NCBI GenBank assembly: GCA_025267735.1
Contig: CM046304.1
Location: forward strand, 8,804,001-8,868,000
From: Mactra quadrangularis
Lineage: Eukaryota; Mollusca; Bivalvia; Venerida; Mactridae
Length of the DNA: 64,000 nt
Direction: 5' to 3'
A program made the translations under genes and the position numbers. This document shows, piece by piece, positions 33,846 through 44,391 of the stretch (its first letter is position 1; the number at the start of each line of letters is the position of its first letter). The notes under the pieces are model-generated. The model was not told the DNA's origin, searched no databases, and saw nothing but the letters and a program-made list of their open reading frames with translations.

Positions 33846-34408
33846 GTCAAGTAATATGGTGTGTTGGGTCGTCAATAGTTAAGAAGGCGTTTCTTCATTT
33901 AAAGACAGAAAAATGTGACTTAAATTTAGGACTTAGAAAAAGAATATGGTGGCAAGGTTATGGAGGGCTATGTATGAGGGCTCTAAAAAAGAAGCTAGAA
34001 TTATTATTTAAGATAGGTGATACGCCATGTTGTATTTTGATGCATTGTGGGGGGAATGATTTGGGAAAGTATCCCATACATTTATTAAGAAACTATATCA
34101 ATTCAATATTTGAAATGATTAAGAAAAAATGTCCAAATGTAATAATAATATGGTCTGAAATTTTACCCAGAAAGAACTGGAGGTATAGTAAAAATGAGGA
34201 AGCAATGGAGCGATGTCGTAAAAGAATAAATAGTTATGCTGGAAAAGTATCAATAATTAATGGGGGGATCTATTTAAGGCATCAAAAATTATGCAGAGAT
34301 TTGAAGTTTTTGGCTGATGATGGGGTACATTTAAATAAAATGGGATGTGAAGTTCTAATTGAGAATTTTAAAAGTTGTTTAAGTAGTGCTTTAGTGAGAA
34401 ATATGTAA
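33846..34408 (+). CDS. SGNH/GDSL-type hydrolase ORF of the Ngaro-like element
   Basis: The first ATG is at 33974, but the frame is open from 33846, just after a GCAG acceptor-like site. That upstream part holds the nucleophile block (CVGSSIVKKA). Further blocks are LMHCGGNDLGK (the G-x-N-D block) and DDGVHLNKMGCEVL (the D-x-x-H block). All SGNH catalytic positions are therefore present if the upstream part is included, which suggests translation from a spliced mRNA. Ngaro elements are known to carry such a domain; its role in the life cycle is unknown. Confidence 0.75.
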
Positions 34409-35477
34409 ATTAAAAGAACTAGACGATTTGTTATATGGCATAAAAATGAGAATTTAGACAGATTTAATTTTTGCATTGGATTACTTAAGAAATTTAATAA
34501 TCAAAAATGTAGATTATTATAGTATTGGTAATAAAGGTCTACAGAAAAATGGGCGTGGTGGATGGTTGATAGTATAATGAATATTGTGGCAGTAAATATA
34601 AATAAAAAACGTTATTGAAATTATTATATAATAATTGAGTTGAAATGAATGTGGAATGTGTATGGATTGGAATTGATTTAAAAAAAAAATGGAAATATTT
34701 ATGTTTGGTTCGGAGAAATGGCACATCATTACTAACAATTGTATAAAGTGCAAATACAAAAATACAAGTTTATTATGAGCAATGGCATAAACATTGCAAT
34801 TGAAAGAAATGGTTATATGTAATGTTGAAGTCATCTGCCTTCAAACATCCGCTTGCTGTGTTTGGCGGTTGGCAGTCCCTGCAAGAGGTTGCAGGCTGCC
34901 AAGATGGCATTTCAGATGACTGTCAAGGCTGTTAAATTGGTGAAAAGAAGCCACAGTTCTTGTAAAAAGGAATTATTTTGTATTCATAATTGTTATAAAG
35001 GATTTATTTTAATGATTTATGTCTAAATGGAAAGCAATGAATAGTGATTATTGGGGCTTATGATAATGAAGATGCCCTTTGAATGCCGAGTTGGCACGGT
35101 ATCTTAACATAAGCTGCCTATCAAATACAGTGTGATAAATATTGATTAACATTTGGGGCTTGTAAGCCGCCTTTCAGTTAGTTATAGAAAATGCTATTTT
35201 TGAAATGTTTTAATAACCATCGATCACGCCCATATATGCCACATCGTCATGTTTAAGTAAAAATAAAATCAAAGATATAATGTGAATTGTGTATTGTTGT
35301 TTGTTAGAGTTGAACTATGCGACGATTGTATGCAGTTCTGTTTTTTTGGGGGGATTGAACTGTATAATCAGGGCTTTTAAGTAGAATTGGAACAGAACTG
35401 CATTCAATCGTCGTTCATGGTTTTCTGGGATAAATTAACTGAATATACTAAAAATGGTTTTATTTCTTGAATACTAC
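34409..35477. other. Right part or flank of the Ngaro-like element, with two hairpins
   Basis: No gene. Hairpin 1 (34869-34902) pairs TTGGCAG...CCTGCAA with TTGCAGG...CTGCCAA. Hairpin 2 (35320-35413) has 23-base arms (CGACGATTGTATGCAGTTCT, 22 of 23 paired with its partner) around a 48-base loop. Confidence 0.6.
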
Positions 35478-35931
35478 CCCGGCGAAATGGATTCTCATTA
35501 TTCATGAGGTAATCATGAAATACAATCTGATTAAAACCCGATCTACAATTTTACCGCTCGCATACTCGCTAATGTAGATCTGGCCTTTTCCAAACGAAGG
35601 TCACGTTCAGGTGACCTTTTCTCATCATAATATTCATGACGAAATTGTTGTGATACGTAACTTGTTTACATCGTCTACGTCACGAAATTTGAAATGAGCC
35701 GCCCAATCGCAGCCTGTGAATATTAGTTATTACCGCGGTTAAATTAGCAAGCAAAACTTGGTCTAAAAATAGAAATTACGAAATCAAAATGTGATTAATA
35801 GTGTTTTCGTCTAGATGAAAGCTACGCATTGATTGGTCGACCCAAAGTTCATCTCGACGTGACCTCAAAGGGAAAAAGTACAGATCCAGTGCGACCGTGG
35901 TCTACTGGATATGTGTTTACGCAGATTGCAC
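35478..35931. repeat. Dispersed repeat with blocks shared elsewhere in the window
   Basis: It begins CCCCGGCGAAATGGATTCTC, which matches in inverse orientation the end at 49383-49404. About 48 bases at 35525-35573 (GATTAAAACCCGATCTACAA...) are identical to 39286-39335. 36 bases at 35895-35930 (CCGTGGTCTACTGGATATGT...) are identical to 41393-41428. The full unit is not resolved. Confidence 0.6.
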
Positions 35932-36180
35932 TATGTGTGAGGTAAGGACCTCCAGGGGTGAAGTCAGTTTTCACCCTCGGCCGTATTTTCAATGAATATG
36001 GTAGAGGTCTCTTAGATGATGCTATACACCAAATATTAGACTTTAAATAAACTTGAGAATAATCAAAGTTAAAAAGAAATTACCCCTTTAAAATCAAATC
36101 TGAGTTATGTGACACGTTTTCACCTGATTTAGACTTTTAAGTAAATATCAATAAGTGATCTGACATGAACGGAAGCCACG

Positions 36181-36250
36181 GCCGTGGCGTAGTGGTTAGC
36201 ATGTCTGACTTCGAATCTAGAGATCGCGGGTTCGAATCCCGGTCGCGGCA
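36181..36250 (+). repeat. tRNA-Arg-like sequence, probable SINE head or tRNA pseudogene
   Basis: It has an acceptor-like pairing of the first and last seven bases (GCCGTGG with TCGCGGC), an A-box-like GTGGCGTAGTGG and a B box GGTTCGAATCC. The anticodon loop would be CTTCGAA (TCG, Arg). The anticodon stem is imperfect because of an extra base in TCTAGA, and the T stem has a mismatch, so a functional tRNA is doubtful. Confidence 0.65.
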
Positions 36251-36536
36251 GGTCATACCCTATGCATGAGTTGTCGGCCTTATGGTAGGGCAAGTTAGTA
36301 CTGATGATAGAAAAAGTGTCCAGGAAACATATAGTAGGAAGAGCTGACTATCGTGTATATGACCTATATATGTGTTGAATGCTATGTTTAAAAAATGGAA
36401 AGGAACGGAGAGAACAACTAGACTCATTGAAATTATATTCGGTCTACTTATCAACAAGTAAACAGATATGACAGATTGATCACTGACGAGTAAACTTATT
36501 CTGAGATTATTTAGCTCAACTCTAATAAAAGACTAC
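36251..36536. other. Possible SINE body, no gene
   Basis: Unique-looking sequence after the tRNA-like head. I see no defined tail or target duplication. Confidence 0.35.
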
Positions 36537-38924
36537 TTACTCATCTGACCCACACATTGTAGTAGCCGAGCACATACTGGTAGTCATAGATGTGGACTTG
36601 GTCACCGATGGGGACTTAGTCACAAATGAGGACTTGTTGAAATCTGTGGGGAAAAGAACAAATTAGTAGAAATGGAAAAAATATGAAAGTAGTTAAGCAG
36701 AATTAGCTTTTTCATTTACAAGCTGCCGTGACCTTGGCCTCAATATATACATGTACCCACAAACAATTCTGATTAAAGTCACATTTACCATTTTACCATT
36801 TGGTAGCTTTAAACACATCCAAAGTAATTATATTGTAATGATGTAAGTTTGAATAAGGCCTAAAAATTAAGGGTTTGTTTCTGGTTACATGTACATTAAT
36901 TGGGTCAGTTGGCCGGCATTTTTTTTCATTAGGGTTTTAGTGCACACCTCAGATTGTATGTTTTTTTTGCATGTATTATTAACAAGAATTTTTTGTTTGT
37001 GTAAAATTTGCAAATAGACAAGTGAACACAAAATATTTCTGTGTTATTAATATCACAAATTAGCACTAATTTGGACCAAAATCAGGTAATAAGTACTGAT
37101 TTTTTGGTGAAAAAATATTGAGTCTGCATGTAAATCATAGGGTCGGTCAGGAAACAAACCTACTTTTTTCCCTTACTGGTTAAATATAAAGTTTTGTTTT
37201 ATATCAGGCTGCCTCAGCCATCAAACTTGCAAATAACAAATTCATGTCAAAGAGTCAATATATGCCTTTGTATTTTTACAAAATACAAGGGAAATATTAC
37301 TGCTAGTAAGCAAATATTTGAGTATATTTGTATGTAAATTCTAAGTAGCAAAAGGGACATAATTCTGGGAAAATGTTTGAAGAAGTTACCTCCTCCTCTA
37401 TATAGGTTAGGATCATGAAGGTGAACAAGTATGCTTCTTAGATAGAGTAACTATATTTTTCAAAATGTCAATAAAGCCATGCCTTTGTGTGCAAGTAGCA
37501 TATATTAATTGAACCGATCTAATCTGAAGTTGCTGAATCTATTTGAAACTGTATCTATTATAATAACAACAAACCTGACTGTTTCACATTTTCTTTATCT
37601 TCATCAGCTGTTTCTGTTTCATACAATTCTGGGGTGCTCAGCAAACCTGCTGATAAAAGATCACAATGAACAACAGGGCTAAGATATATCGCTCAAATGT
37701 TATCATAGTACTTAACAAGTATTAGCATTTCCAAAAATGCTTGAAATCGTTGTTTAGCCGTGTATTCACAGCGTATCCAAAGTCCCAAACCGTTCCAAGT
37801 ATATTAATAGAAGACAAGTATAAGCGTACCCTGGTAATATGTAAAACCATTGAGTCTATTTTTAGAATTCCAGGAATAAGCGCGCTCTGGTAACGATATG
37901 TAAAACAAATAGGGACTATGAATCAGTAGGGCGTTCCCAATATTGGACGTTAAGCTAACAGCGATGTTTATGAGGGGCGTGACTTAAACCTGTCTCAGTG
38001 GATACCGGTTACGCCTCTCGGCTGATTGGATACAGATAATCTTCTCCCGTATAAATAGATTCGCCCGTTAGAAGGGAAGATAGGTTTGCAACAATGGGAG
38101 TTTTTTTTAAAGAATAACACATTTTATAATTAGCTGTGCATATTTTCTGGTATTATTTTGCAACTTTTTTGAAACTGGTAATAGTTCATACATTAATAAT
38201 GATATTTTCTTGTGTTACAAACAGGTAACCGTATAATACACGCCGTGGACGATTCCATACCCACACCCCTATTTTGACTGTATGACGTCAATTTTTTCAT
38301 CATGTGACCTCAAATGCATTGTTCTTATTGGCTTACAACAACCGGTGTCGACACAAAAATGCTCAAATCTTGATAATTGTTAATATCGTTGCAACGATAA
38401 AAATAGATAGAGGGAATATCTGACATTTTTCAGTTTCAATTTAACTTTAAAACACACTTTAGAAACTACATGTGTATTGTCCATAATTTTCATATTTTAA
38501 TATAACAGGAAGCGTGTCAAAGTTGAAGAGTGCATGTCTGACAGATCCTATATTAAGACATGAATGATTGAAAGTGGTAGTGCTAACATGGAAAAAGAGA
38601 ACTAACTCTGGATTTGGCGAGTAAGATTGTCAACATGCACTTCTGCTAGATTCTAGTAAACAATGTGAAAGTAGAAACGAATATTAAAGTACGGCTATTA
38701 TTAAGTGGCCCGAGTTTTGAATATTTGCAATAAAGTGCAATATAATTTTATATGCAATATAAGTGCCTTAATATTCAACACACAGGGGATGCCTTGGGTT
38801 GTCAAATTAATGTTGATTTTAGAAGAAAATATACCTGGCTTTTCCACTTGATCAGTGCTGCTGATGACTTTACTGATTTTTTCTCTAGTAGATGTTTCAG
38901 ACTGTTGTGGGACACTCACAAAAT
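36537..38924 (-). CDS. Three small Ser/Thr-rich exons of an unrecognised gene
   Basis: Minus-strand exons are 38924-38835, 37646-37575 and 36643-36537. Each is preceded by a good acceptor (TATTAGCAG, ATCAGCAG, CCCCACAG). The first two are followed by donors (CCAG|GTATAT, TCAG|GTTTGT). All junctions are phase 1 and the frames join: DFVSVPQQSETSTREK, then GLLSTPELYETETADED, then DFNKSSFVTKSPSVTK. The last exon either ends at a TAA (36539-36537) or uses the strong donor GA|GTAAGT at the same spot, so the gene may continue. The product is polar and low-complexity with no domain I recognise. Upstream exons were not found. Confidence 0.45.
38028..38060 (+). promoter_or_regulatory. Possible promoter: inverted CCAAT box and TATA box
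   Basis: GATTGG (about 38032) is followed 18 bases later by TATAAATAG (38050-38058). The first downstream ATG opens only a seven-codon frame, so no associated gene is visible. Confidence 0.25.
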
Positions 38925-39189
38925 CTGCTAATAGTAAGACAAAATTAATAGAATGCTTCACAACAAAAGCCAGACAGCAAATGAGTTTCAAATTGTTAGC
39001 AATGTTTTCGATTTTGTCAATTATAAGTGAATAACCTTGAAAAGACATTTAGAGCCAGTGCTGAAAATGAAGGCATTTTGCTCCAAATGTGTTTTTCTGG
39101 AAAAAATCGCCATTTTAGGTTGGTTAATTTCTATTTGGAATATGAATTTTAAACGTTTTGAAAAACAATTACTTCCCGTTTAACTTAAG
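38925..39189. other. Spacer without a recognisable gene
   Basis: Intron or intergenic sequence upstream of the last recognised minus-strand exon; AT-rich, nothing else seen. Confidence 0.4.
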
Positions 39190-39300
39190 ATGTGTCAGAG
39201 TGTTTGTATCAACTAGGGGAGACCAATGCCTACCGAGCTTCTTTCTTTCCAACTCACTCGGCAACTGGCATACGAATTTGGAACAATCTGATTAAAACCC
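39190..39300 (+). pseudogene. Fragment of a LINE ORF2 C-terminus
   Basis: The frame reads LGETNAYRASFFPTHS...IRIWNNL, the 'Y-x-x-S-F-F-P...W-N-x-L' ending common to CR1/L2/RTE-type non-LTR reverse transcriptases. It is unrelated to the RNase H LINE in this window. Only about 35 codons remain. Confidence 0.45.
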
Positions 39301-39724
39301 GATCTACAATTTTACCGCTCGCATACTCGCTAATGACTCATTCCTGCTTAGAATGTACATTTGATGTCTCCAACGTTTATCATGTTTCCAGGAATTTAAC
39401 TTACAGAATTTATGTAAATGAAATACATATTTATAAGTAATAGTGCTATAGTAAAAGTATAAACGACATATTTCGTGAAGAAAACTTCGATTTTTTCAAA
39501 ATATTGTCTCTTAATTAAGCTAGGGTGTAGAAAATCCCTATGTCTCCAATGACAAATTCTTACAGTTAGCTTCAAATTGTTAAAAAATTCAGACAGATTT
39601 CCAATTAAATATATCTTCAATATTTCAATTATTACTAAATCCTCAAGAAAAACACATATTATAATGTAAATTCAAAAATAATTTTCCACACTTCATACAA
39701 CAAACGTTGTCTCCAAACTCCGAT

Positions 39725-40838
39725 AACGTACGGGACATTTATTTAAAGGCTTCATTAATCTCACAGCTTTGCACTCTTTACAAACTATTTTTGTGTAAGT
39801 AAAGTCCATAAAGTTATATCCTAATGATAAGATATTCATTTTAGCTGACATTTTATTGGTATCGGTATTTTATGAGATCATTTATTAAAAAATGAATCGT
39901 AATTTTCACCACGTAACGAACGGGACAATTAGTAAAATCAAATTATCTAACAAACCTTTTCAAATAGATATATAAATTCTTCATTGAACTGATCTTCAAT
40001 GATTAAATAAAAAGTTTATAAAGTGTTTTTATAATTCATTTAAAGTGAATATTTGTGACACACAAAAAACCAGTAAAAACAAAATGAAAAATAACGTACG
40101 AGTCCGTAACGTACGGGACAAAATGTGATACAATAATTGATAATCGTCTGAATATTTATGATAAATTGCTTTTGTAAGGTTCCTTAACATGCATTAATTC
40201 TTCACAGACGAAAATATTATGGGAACGGCAATTATAATTAAATTAATGATGTTCAAAAGTAACTAACAAGAGTGACGGGAAAGTAAGTTATAGTACTTAT
40301 TATTTGCAATAAATGATGAATAGTTTGCATTGTTCTTAATTGAATATCATCTAGCTTTGAAATGATAAATTAAAACAATGCCTCGTTTGATCAAATTATA
40401 ACTTTAGAATCATTTTAGCACACACTGCAATAATTTGATCAGGTTCATACATTATCTTACTTATTTGATAACGTACGGGACACTGTAGAATTGTCTAAAC
40501 ATGCATTAGCCGGATGATCTGATGGTTGTAAATCACATTTTATCCCACTGCTTAGTAGCTTTTATTAGTTTATGCGTTAGTTTGCTATGTTTCTTTGTTA
40601 AACTTGTCACAAAATTGTTGAATGTTGTTCTCTTGGAAAAATGAAAATGGTTCGCGTAATTATTGTAATCGAGAGATATTATTGTAGTTTTATATGTAAA
40701 ACACTAGTACATTGAATTGTAAAACAAATTACACAACAATGTAAGTTGTATTCTTGCAGTTTAACTTAGTTATCAATAGCTTAGATGACCAAACTGAAGT
40801 ATATAACGTACGAGCCAATTTTGCTAACGTACGGGACA
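39725..40838 (+). repeat. Array of seven dispersed TAACGTACG motifs
   Basis: TAACGTACGGGACA or a one-base variant occurs at about 39724, 39914 (AACGAACGGGACA), 40107, 40469 and 40825. The shorter TAACGTACGAG occurs at about 40092 and 40803, each 15-22 bases before a full copy. All are in the same orientation, and the sequence between them is not repetitive. No coding frame explains it. Confidence 0.8.
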
Positions 40839-41807
40839 ACAATTATATTTTTTATTGGTTGCTTTGTGGTGGTTCACATGCACACAACGTTTTGTTATAA
40901 CACTAAGACAATGGTATCTAACTATTTTAAACAGTTTCATTCTATATTTTACTTGTTTGTATCGTTCTGGAACAGTTGATATGAATGACATTTTTTAAAC
41001 AAATAAAACTAATGAAAATAGCGTATTCAATATTTATGTTTTTCTGAAAGTATCTGGCTTACTCTTCAGTCTTTTTTATTTATTCCGAAACATAATACCT
41101 TATAGAATGCAACCGTATTGAATTTCTCAACAGTTTGACCATTACTACTTTTAAATAAGTGAAATTTAGAGCACATGTTCGATTTTCATAAGCACATTTA
41201 TTAATGCTAGGTGTGACCTTTCACCAGTCTATAACTAAAAAAGTATACTAGCCCAGCTGAAAAGATTTTTATACTGCGTACAGAACATGTCTACAATGCC
41301 TTTAATTGATTTAAAACTCATATTTGATGACATGAAAAAAATGGAAAAAAATATGCCCATATGTCCACCTTAATTGGGATTGAGTCTAATGTACCGTGGT
41401 CTACTGGATATGTGTTTACGCAGATTGCTCGCCATCATGTTTTGTCTTATATAGTTCGGCGACGGAGACAGGTAACTCTGATCGCCAGTTCATTTGATAA
41501 CAAGGTCGAACTTCGGAGGAGCTCTCGTCTATCATAGTTATCTATGTCATTTTGCAATGTATATAATTGTCCATGCTAGTTTGTCAACAGTAGTTGATCA
41601 TTTTGTGTATCGTAGCATCACTCTTGCCTTAACTGTCTAATGTATGTATTTGGTGATGTTGTTAATGTGTATTACTTTTGGCCTTTTTATTAATATCATG
41701 CTTTGTGATGCTCTTCGTAATCATGTTTATCATTGTATTTATAGATATATTGTATAGTTGCTGTTGTTAAATGTATCTTATATTTCATGACTTGTACATA
41801 TATTTTT
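40839..41807. other. Spacer without a recognisable gene
   Basis: It contains the 36-base block (41393-41428) shared with 35895-35930. No reading frame of interest. Confidence 0.4.
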
Positions 41808-43065
41808 TTCGGCGTAGCTGTCTAAGCTGGATTTTGACCTACATTTCTGTATAATGACGTATGTTTGGGAATTTCGGAAATCCGCCGTTCTATTGGATGA
41901 TTTTATAAGCACTGAAAATGACGTACGGGGGAAACAGAGAAAATCCCCTCTTCGATTGGATGGCCCTGACACGCGCAAAAAATAAAGGCCACACTATTGT
42001 AATGCAGTGTTTTACGAAATTTTGCTTCGTTCGTAGATTATTTTTTTGGGTAGACTTCTATTGCTTTCCAAAGTGTTTTTTTATTTTGTAACAATAAAAA
42101 GTTACGTGTCAAACACAATATTTTATGGGTAAAATGAATTACGTATCCAGATGTGATCATGTGAACCGGTTTCTAGTAAAAAGTCTGACATATTACCCAA
42201 TAATTATTAAATTAGCCTCACTACGTCCAGTTTCCGGGGTTTACACTTTGAGAGTCACAGCTCCACATATAGACCAGTTCATTGTTATTGTTATGATGTC
42301 TATAAATAGTAACAAGGAGCTGATAAAGACTACAGGTAACCGTTCGCTGGTTGGCAAGAAATGATAGCGAGTAAATACAATGAAAACACAGTAATTTTAA
42401 AATTGCAATTACTAAGTCATTTTTCATCAAACAATTTTGCATTTTATATCACTAGAAAGGTCTTGAAATTCATATTTTGAATATCTAAAAATTATTTGTC
42501 AAAAAGAATTGTTTTTTGTTGGCGAGTGTTTTAATGATCTGCCCTATGAAACATTTAATATTCATAGCTCGAAGAGTTATGTTTAATCAATTTAATCGTG
42601 CGGTTAAAGTGCTACTAGGGTATCAGTATTTTTCGTGAGCCACAAAATAAGAAATTTAGATGAATCGGTCTAGTAAACGCAGTTGTACCCTTTGTATATA
42701 AGTATATTAAAGGTATGTTGGAAAAATCAAAGGGAGGTAACTTGACAATTCCCTGTGGTTATCAGTGTACGGCAATTGCATTGGCTGTCATATTGTTTAC
42801 GGTAGGCAATCATGTGCCAAGTCTGCGAAACTGGTCTGCAAATGTTGTTGATGAAGTGATGATGCGTGGTCACAACTTGTATGAGCAAATACTAAAGGAA
42901 TCTGGCAATCCATCACCACGTCAAAAAATAGGTTTTAACATTAGTGGTCCTATGTAAATGGCTCTTCTGTGACCTTTGACCTTTTCCTCAGGTGAGCACC
43001 CAGGGCCCTTTGGGCCCTCTTGTTTTTAAATCGACGCCGTTTGTCTTTTTTAAAGACATTTCTTG
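41808..43065 (+). mobile_element. Non-autonomous Helitron2 derivative, 1258 bp
   Basis: The 5' end TTCGGCGTAGCTG, the inverted pair CGGCGT (41810) / ACGCCG (43034), the 3' hairpin (43042-43058) and the end TTTCTTG are the same as in the 16-kb element. The flanks are T and T. It keeps about 450 bases of the 5' region, a divergent middle (42265-42754), 164 bases of the protease ORF (42755-42918, from GYQCTAIAL), then jumps straight to the last about 145 bases. The protease-to-3'-end junction lies in short shared sequence (CGTC and A run), so it looks like an internal deletion. Confidence 0.9.
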
Positions 43066-43520
43066 TTTGTTTTATTTTACCAATCATTAAGCTAAGTAGC
43101 TCGAGGAAAATACATTTATATACAGTTGACCGCTCGGACACACGTTACACTAAAAATAATAAAGTACTATGGTTTTATTAACCTAGAAAAATAAGCTTTC
43201 TGATTACGCGGCCGACAAAATAACAGTAATATGTTAACATGAAATACTATAAGCAACGTATGTGTGTACAAAGTTTACTTGTATGAAAAATTTAAACTTA
43301 TTCAAATTCATCTAGATCTAAGTTGAGATATCAACAATAATTTATTAAATCTCTTAAAAATCTTTAAGTTTACTTAAATCTAATAAAATACTTATTTGCT
43401 TTAATGGTGTAATAAAATTCTAACTTGGAAGAAAAATATTAAAGAAAACCAAAATACGTCCGTACTCTATGAGATATAATCCAAATCTGGTCACATTGCA
43501 CGCAATTGTGTTCGAAAAAT
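43066..43520. other. Spacer without a recognisable gene
   Basis: AT-rich; nothing supportable seen. Confidence 0.4.
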
Positions 43521-43590
43521 GGTAACAGTTACCCAGAATTGGTAACATGTGACCAAAAATTGGTAACAGTGACCCAGATTTGGTAACAAC
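43521..43590 (+). repeat. Short tandem repeat, period 20-21
   Basis: GGTAACA followed by GTTACCCAGAATT-like text occurs four times, at 43521, 43541, 43562 and 43582. Confidence 0.75.
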
Positions 43591-43807
43591 GATAAAATCA
43601 CATTAAAATCGCATGAAACTACTTTTAGATCAATAAAATACATCAATGGACACTAAATAACGGGGTTTTACTGTATCGCCGGGCTACCATAAGCTTCTCA
43701 CCAAATAATCAATGCTATATCCAATAGCTAATCTCTATTACTGGCTCTTCGACACATAATCACTAAAGCACAAACTTAAATCCTCAGTGTCTCCAGCCTT
43801 TCAACAT

Positions 43808-44391
43808 AATACATTATTCAACTAGTATGAAACTAAGCTGGCAACCACTAAAACTCTACAATAGTTTTAGGTATATATCTAACACGGCTCCAGGCCCTAG
43901 CCAGCAACTCCGTTTCGGCTCTCAGCCTCATCAATATTCACAAACAACTATAGAACAATACTGCGATCCGGGCGTTTCTCCAGCTGTATACCACTCTGGG
44001 GAAGCGAGGCTTCGGCAGAGTTGCGGTAAACAACAAGGAGGACAATTGACTTCGGGTTTCGCAGGTATTTCCTATAGTGTTGTTTCACCAACAATCATAT
44101 TATTCAACTAGTATAACATTAAGCTGGCAACCACAGAAACTCTACAATAGTTTCATTCAAAGACACATATCTAACACAGAGACCAAAGCCAGCAACTCTG
44201 TTTCGGCTCTCAGCATTAACAATATTCACCAACAACATCTATAGAACACTACTGCGATCCGAGCGTTTCTCCAGCTGTATACCACTCTGGGGAAGCGAGG
44301 CTTCGGCAGAGTTGCGGTAAACAACATGGAGGACAATTGACTTCGGGTTTCCCAGGTTATTCTTTTAGTGTTGTCTCACCAACCATTACAT
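43808..44391 (+). repeat. Tandem duplication, unit 291 bp
   Basis: Two units, each with ATTCAACTAGTAT, AGCTGGCAACCAC, CAGCTGTATACCACTCTGGG and TTGACTTCGGGTTTC. CAGCTGTATA is at 43981 and 44272. The GC-rich middle (TCTGGGGAAGCGAGGCTTCG) is perfectly kept and can form a small hairpin. A 94-codon frame over unit 1 is not matched by unit 2. Confidence 0.85.

Larger units (their letters stand above)
30116..34408 (+). mobile_element. Ngaro/DIRS-like tyrosine-recombinase retrotransposon, coding core
   Basis: Four reading frames follow in order on one strand: Gag, RT-RNase H, tyrosine recombinase and SGNH hydrolase. DIRS-type RT, a recombinase instead of an integrase, and an SGNH-hydrolase frame together are the hallmark of Ngaro elements. 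No LTRs were seen; the split direct repeats expected for Ngaro were not located, so the outer limits are open. Confidence 0.85.

Noticed and set aside
28611..35477. LTRs around the retroelement at 30-34 kb
   Set aside because: I compared both flanks by eye and saw no direct long repeat; the tyrosine recombinase also argues against an LTR element.
36181..36250. A functional tRNA-Arg gene
   Set aside because: The anticodon and T stems are imperfect; better read as a SINE head or pseudogene.
43130..43680. A MITE between ACAGTTGACCGC and GGGGTTTTACTGT
   Set aside because: The two ends share only a few bases when inverted.
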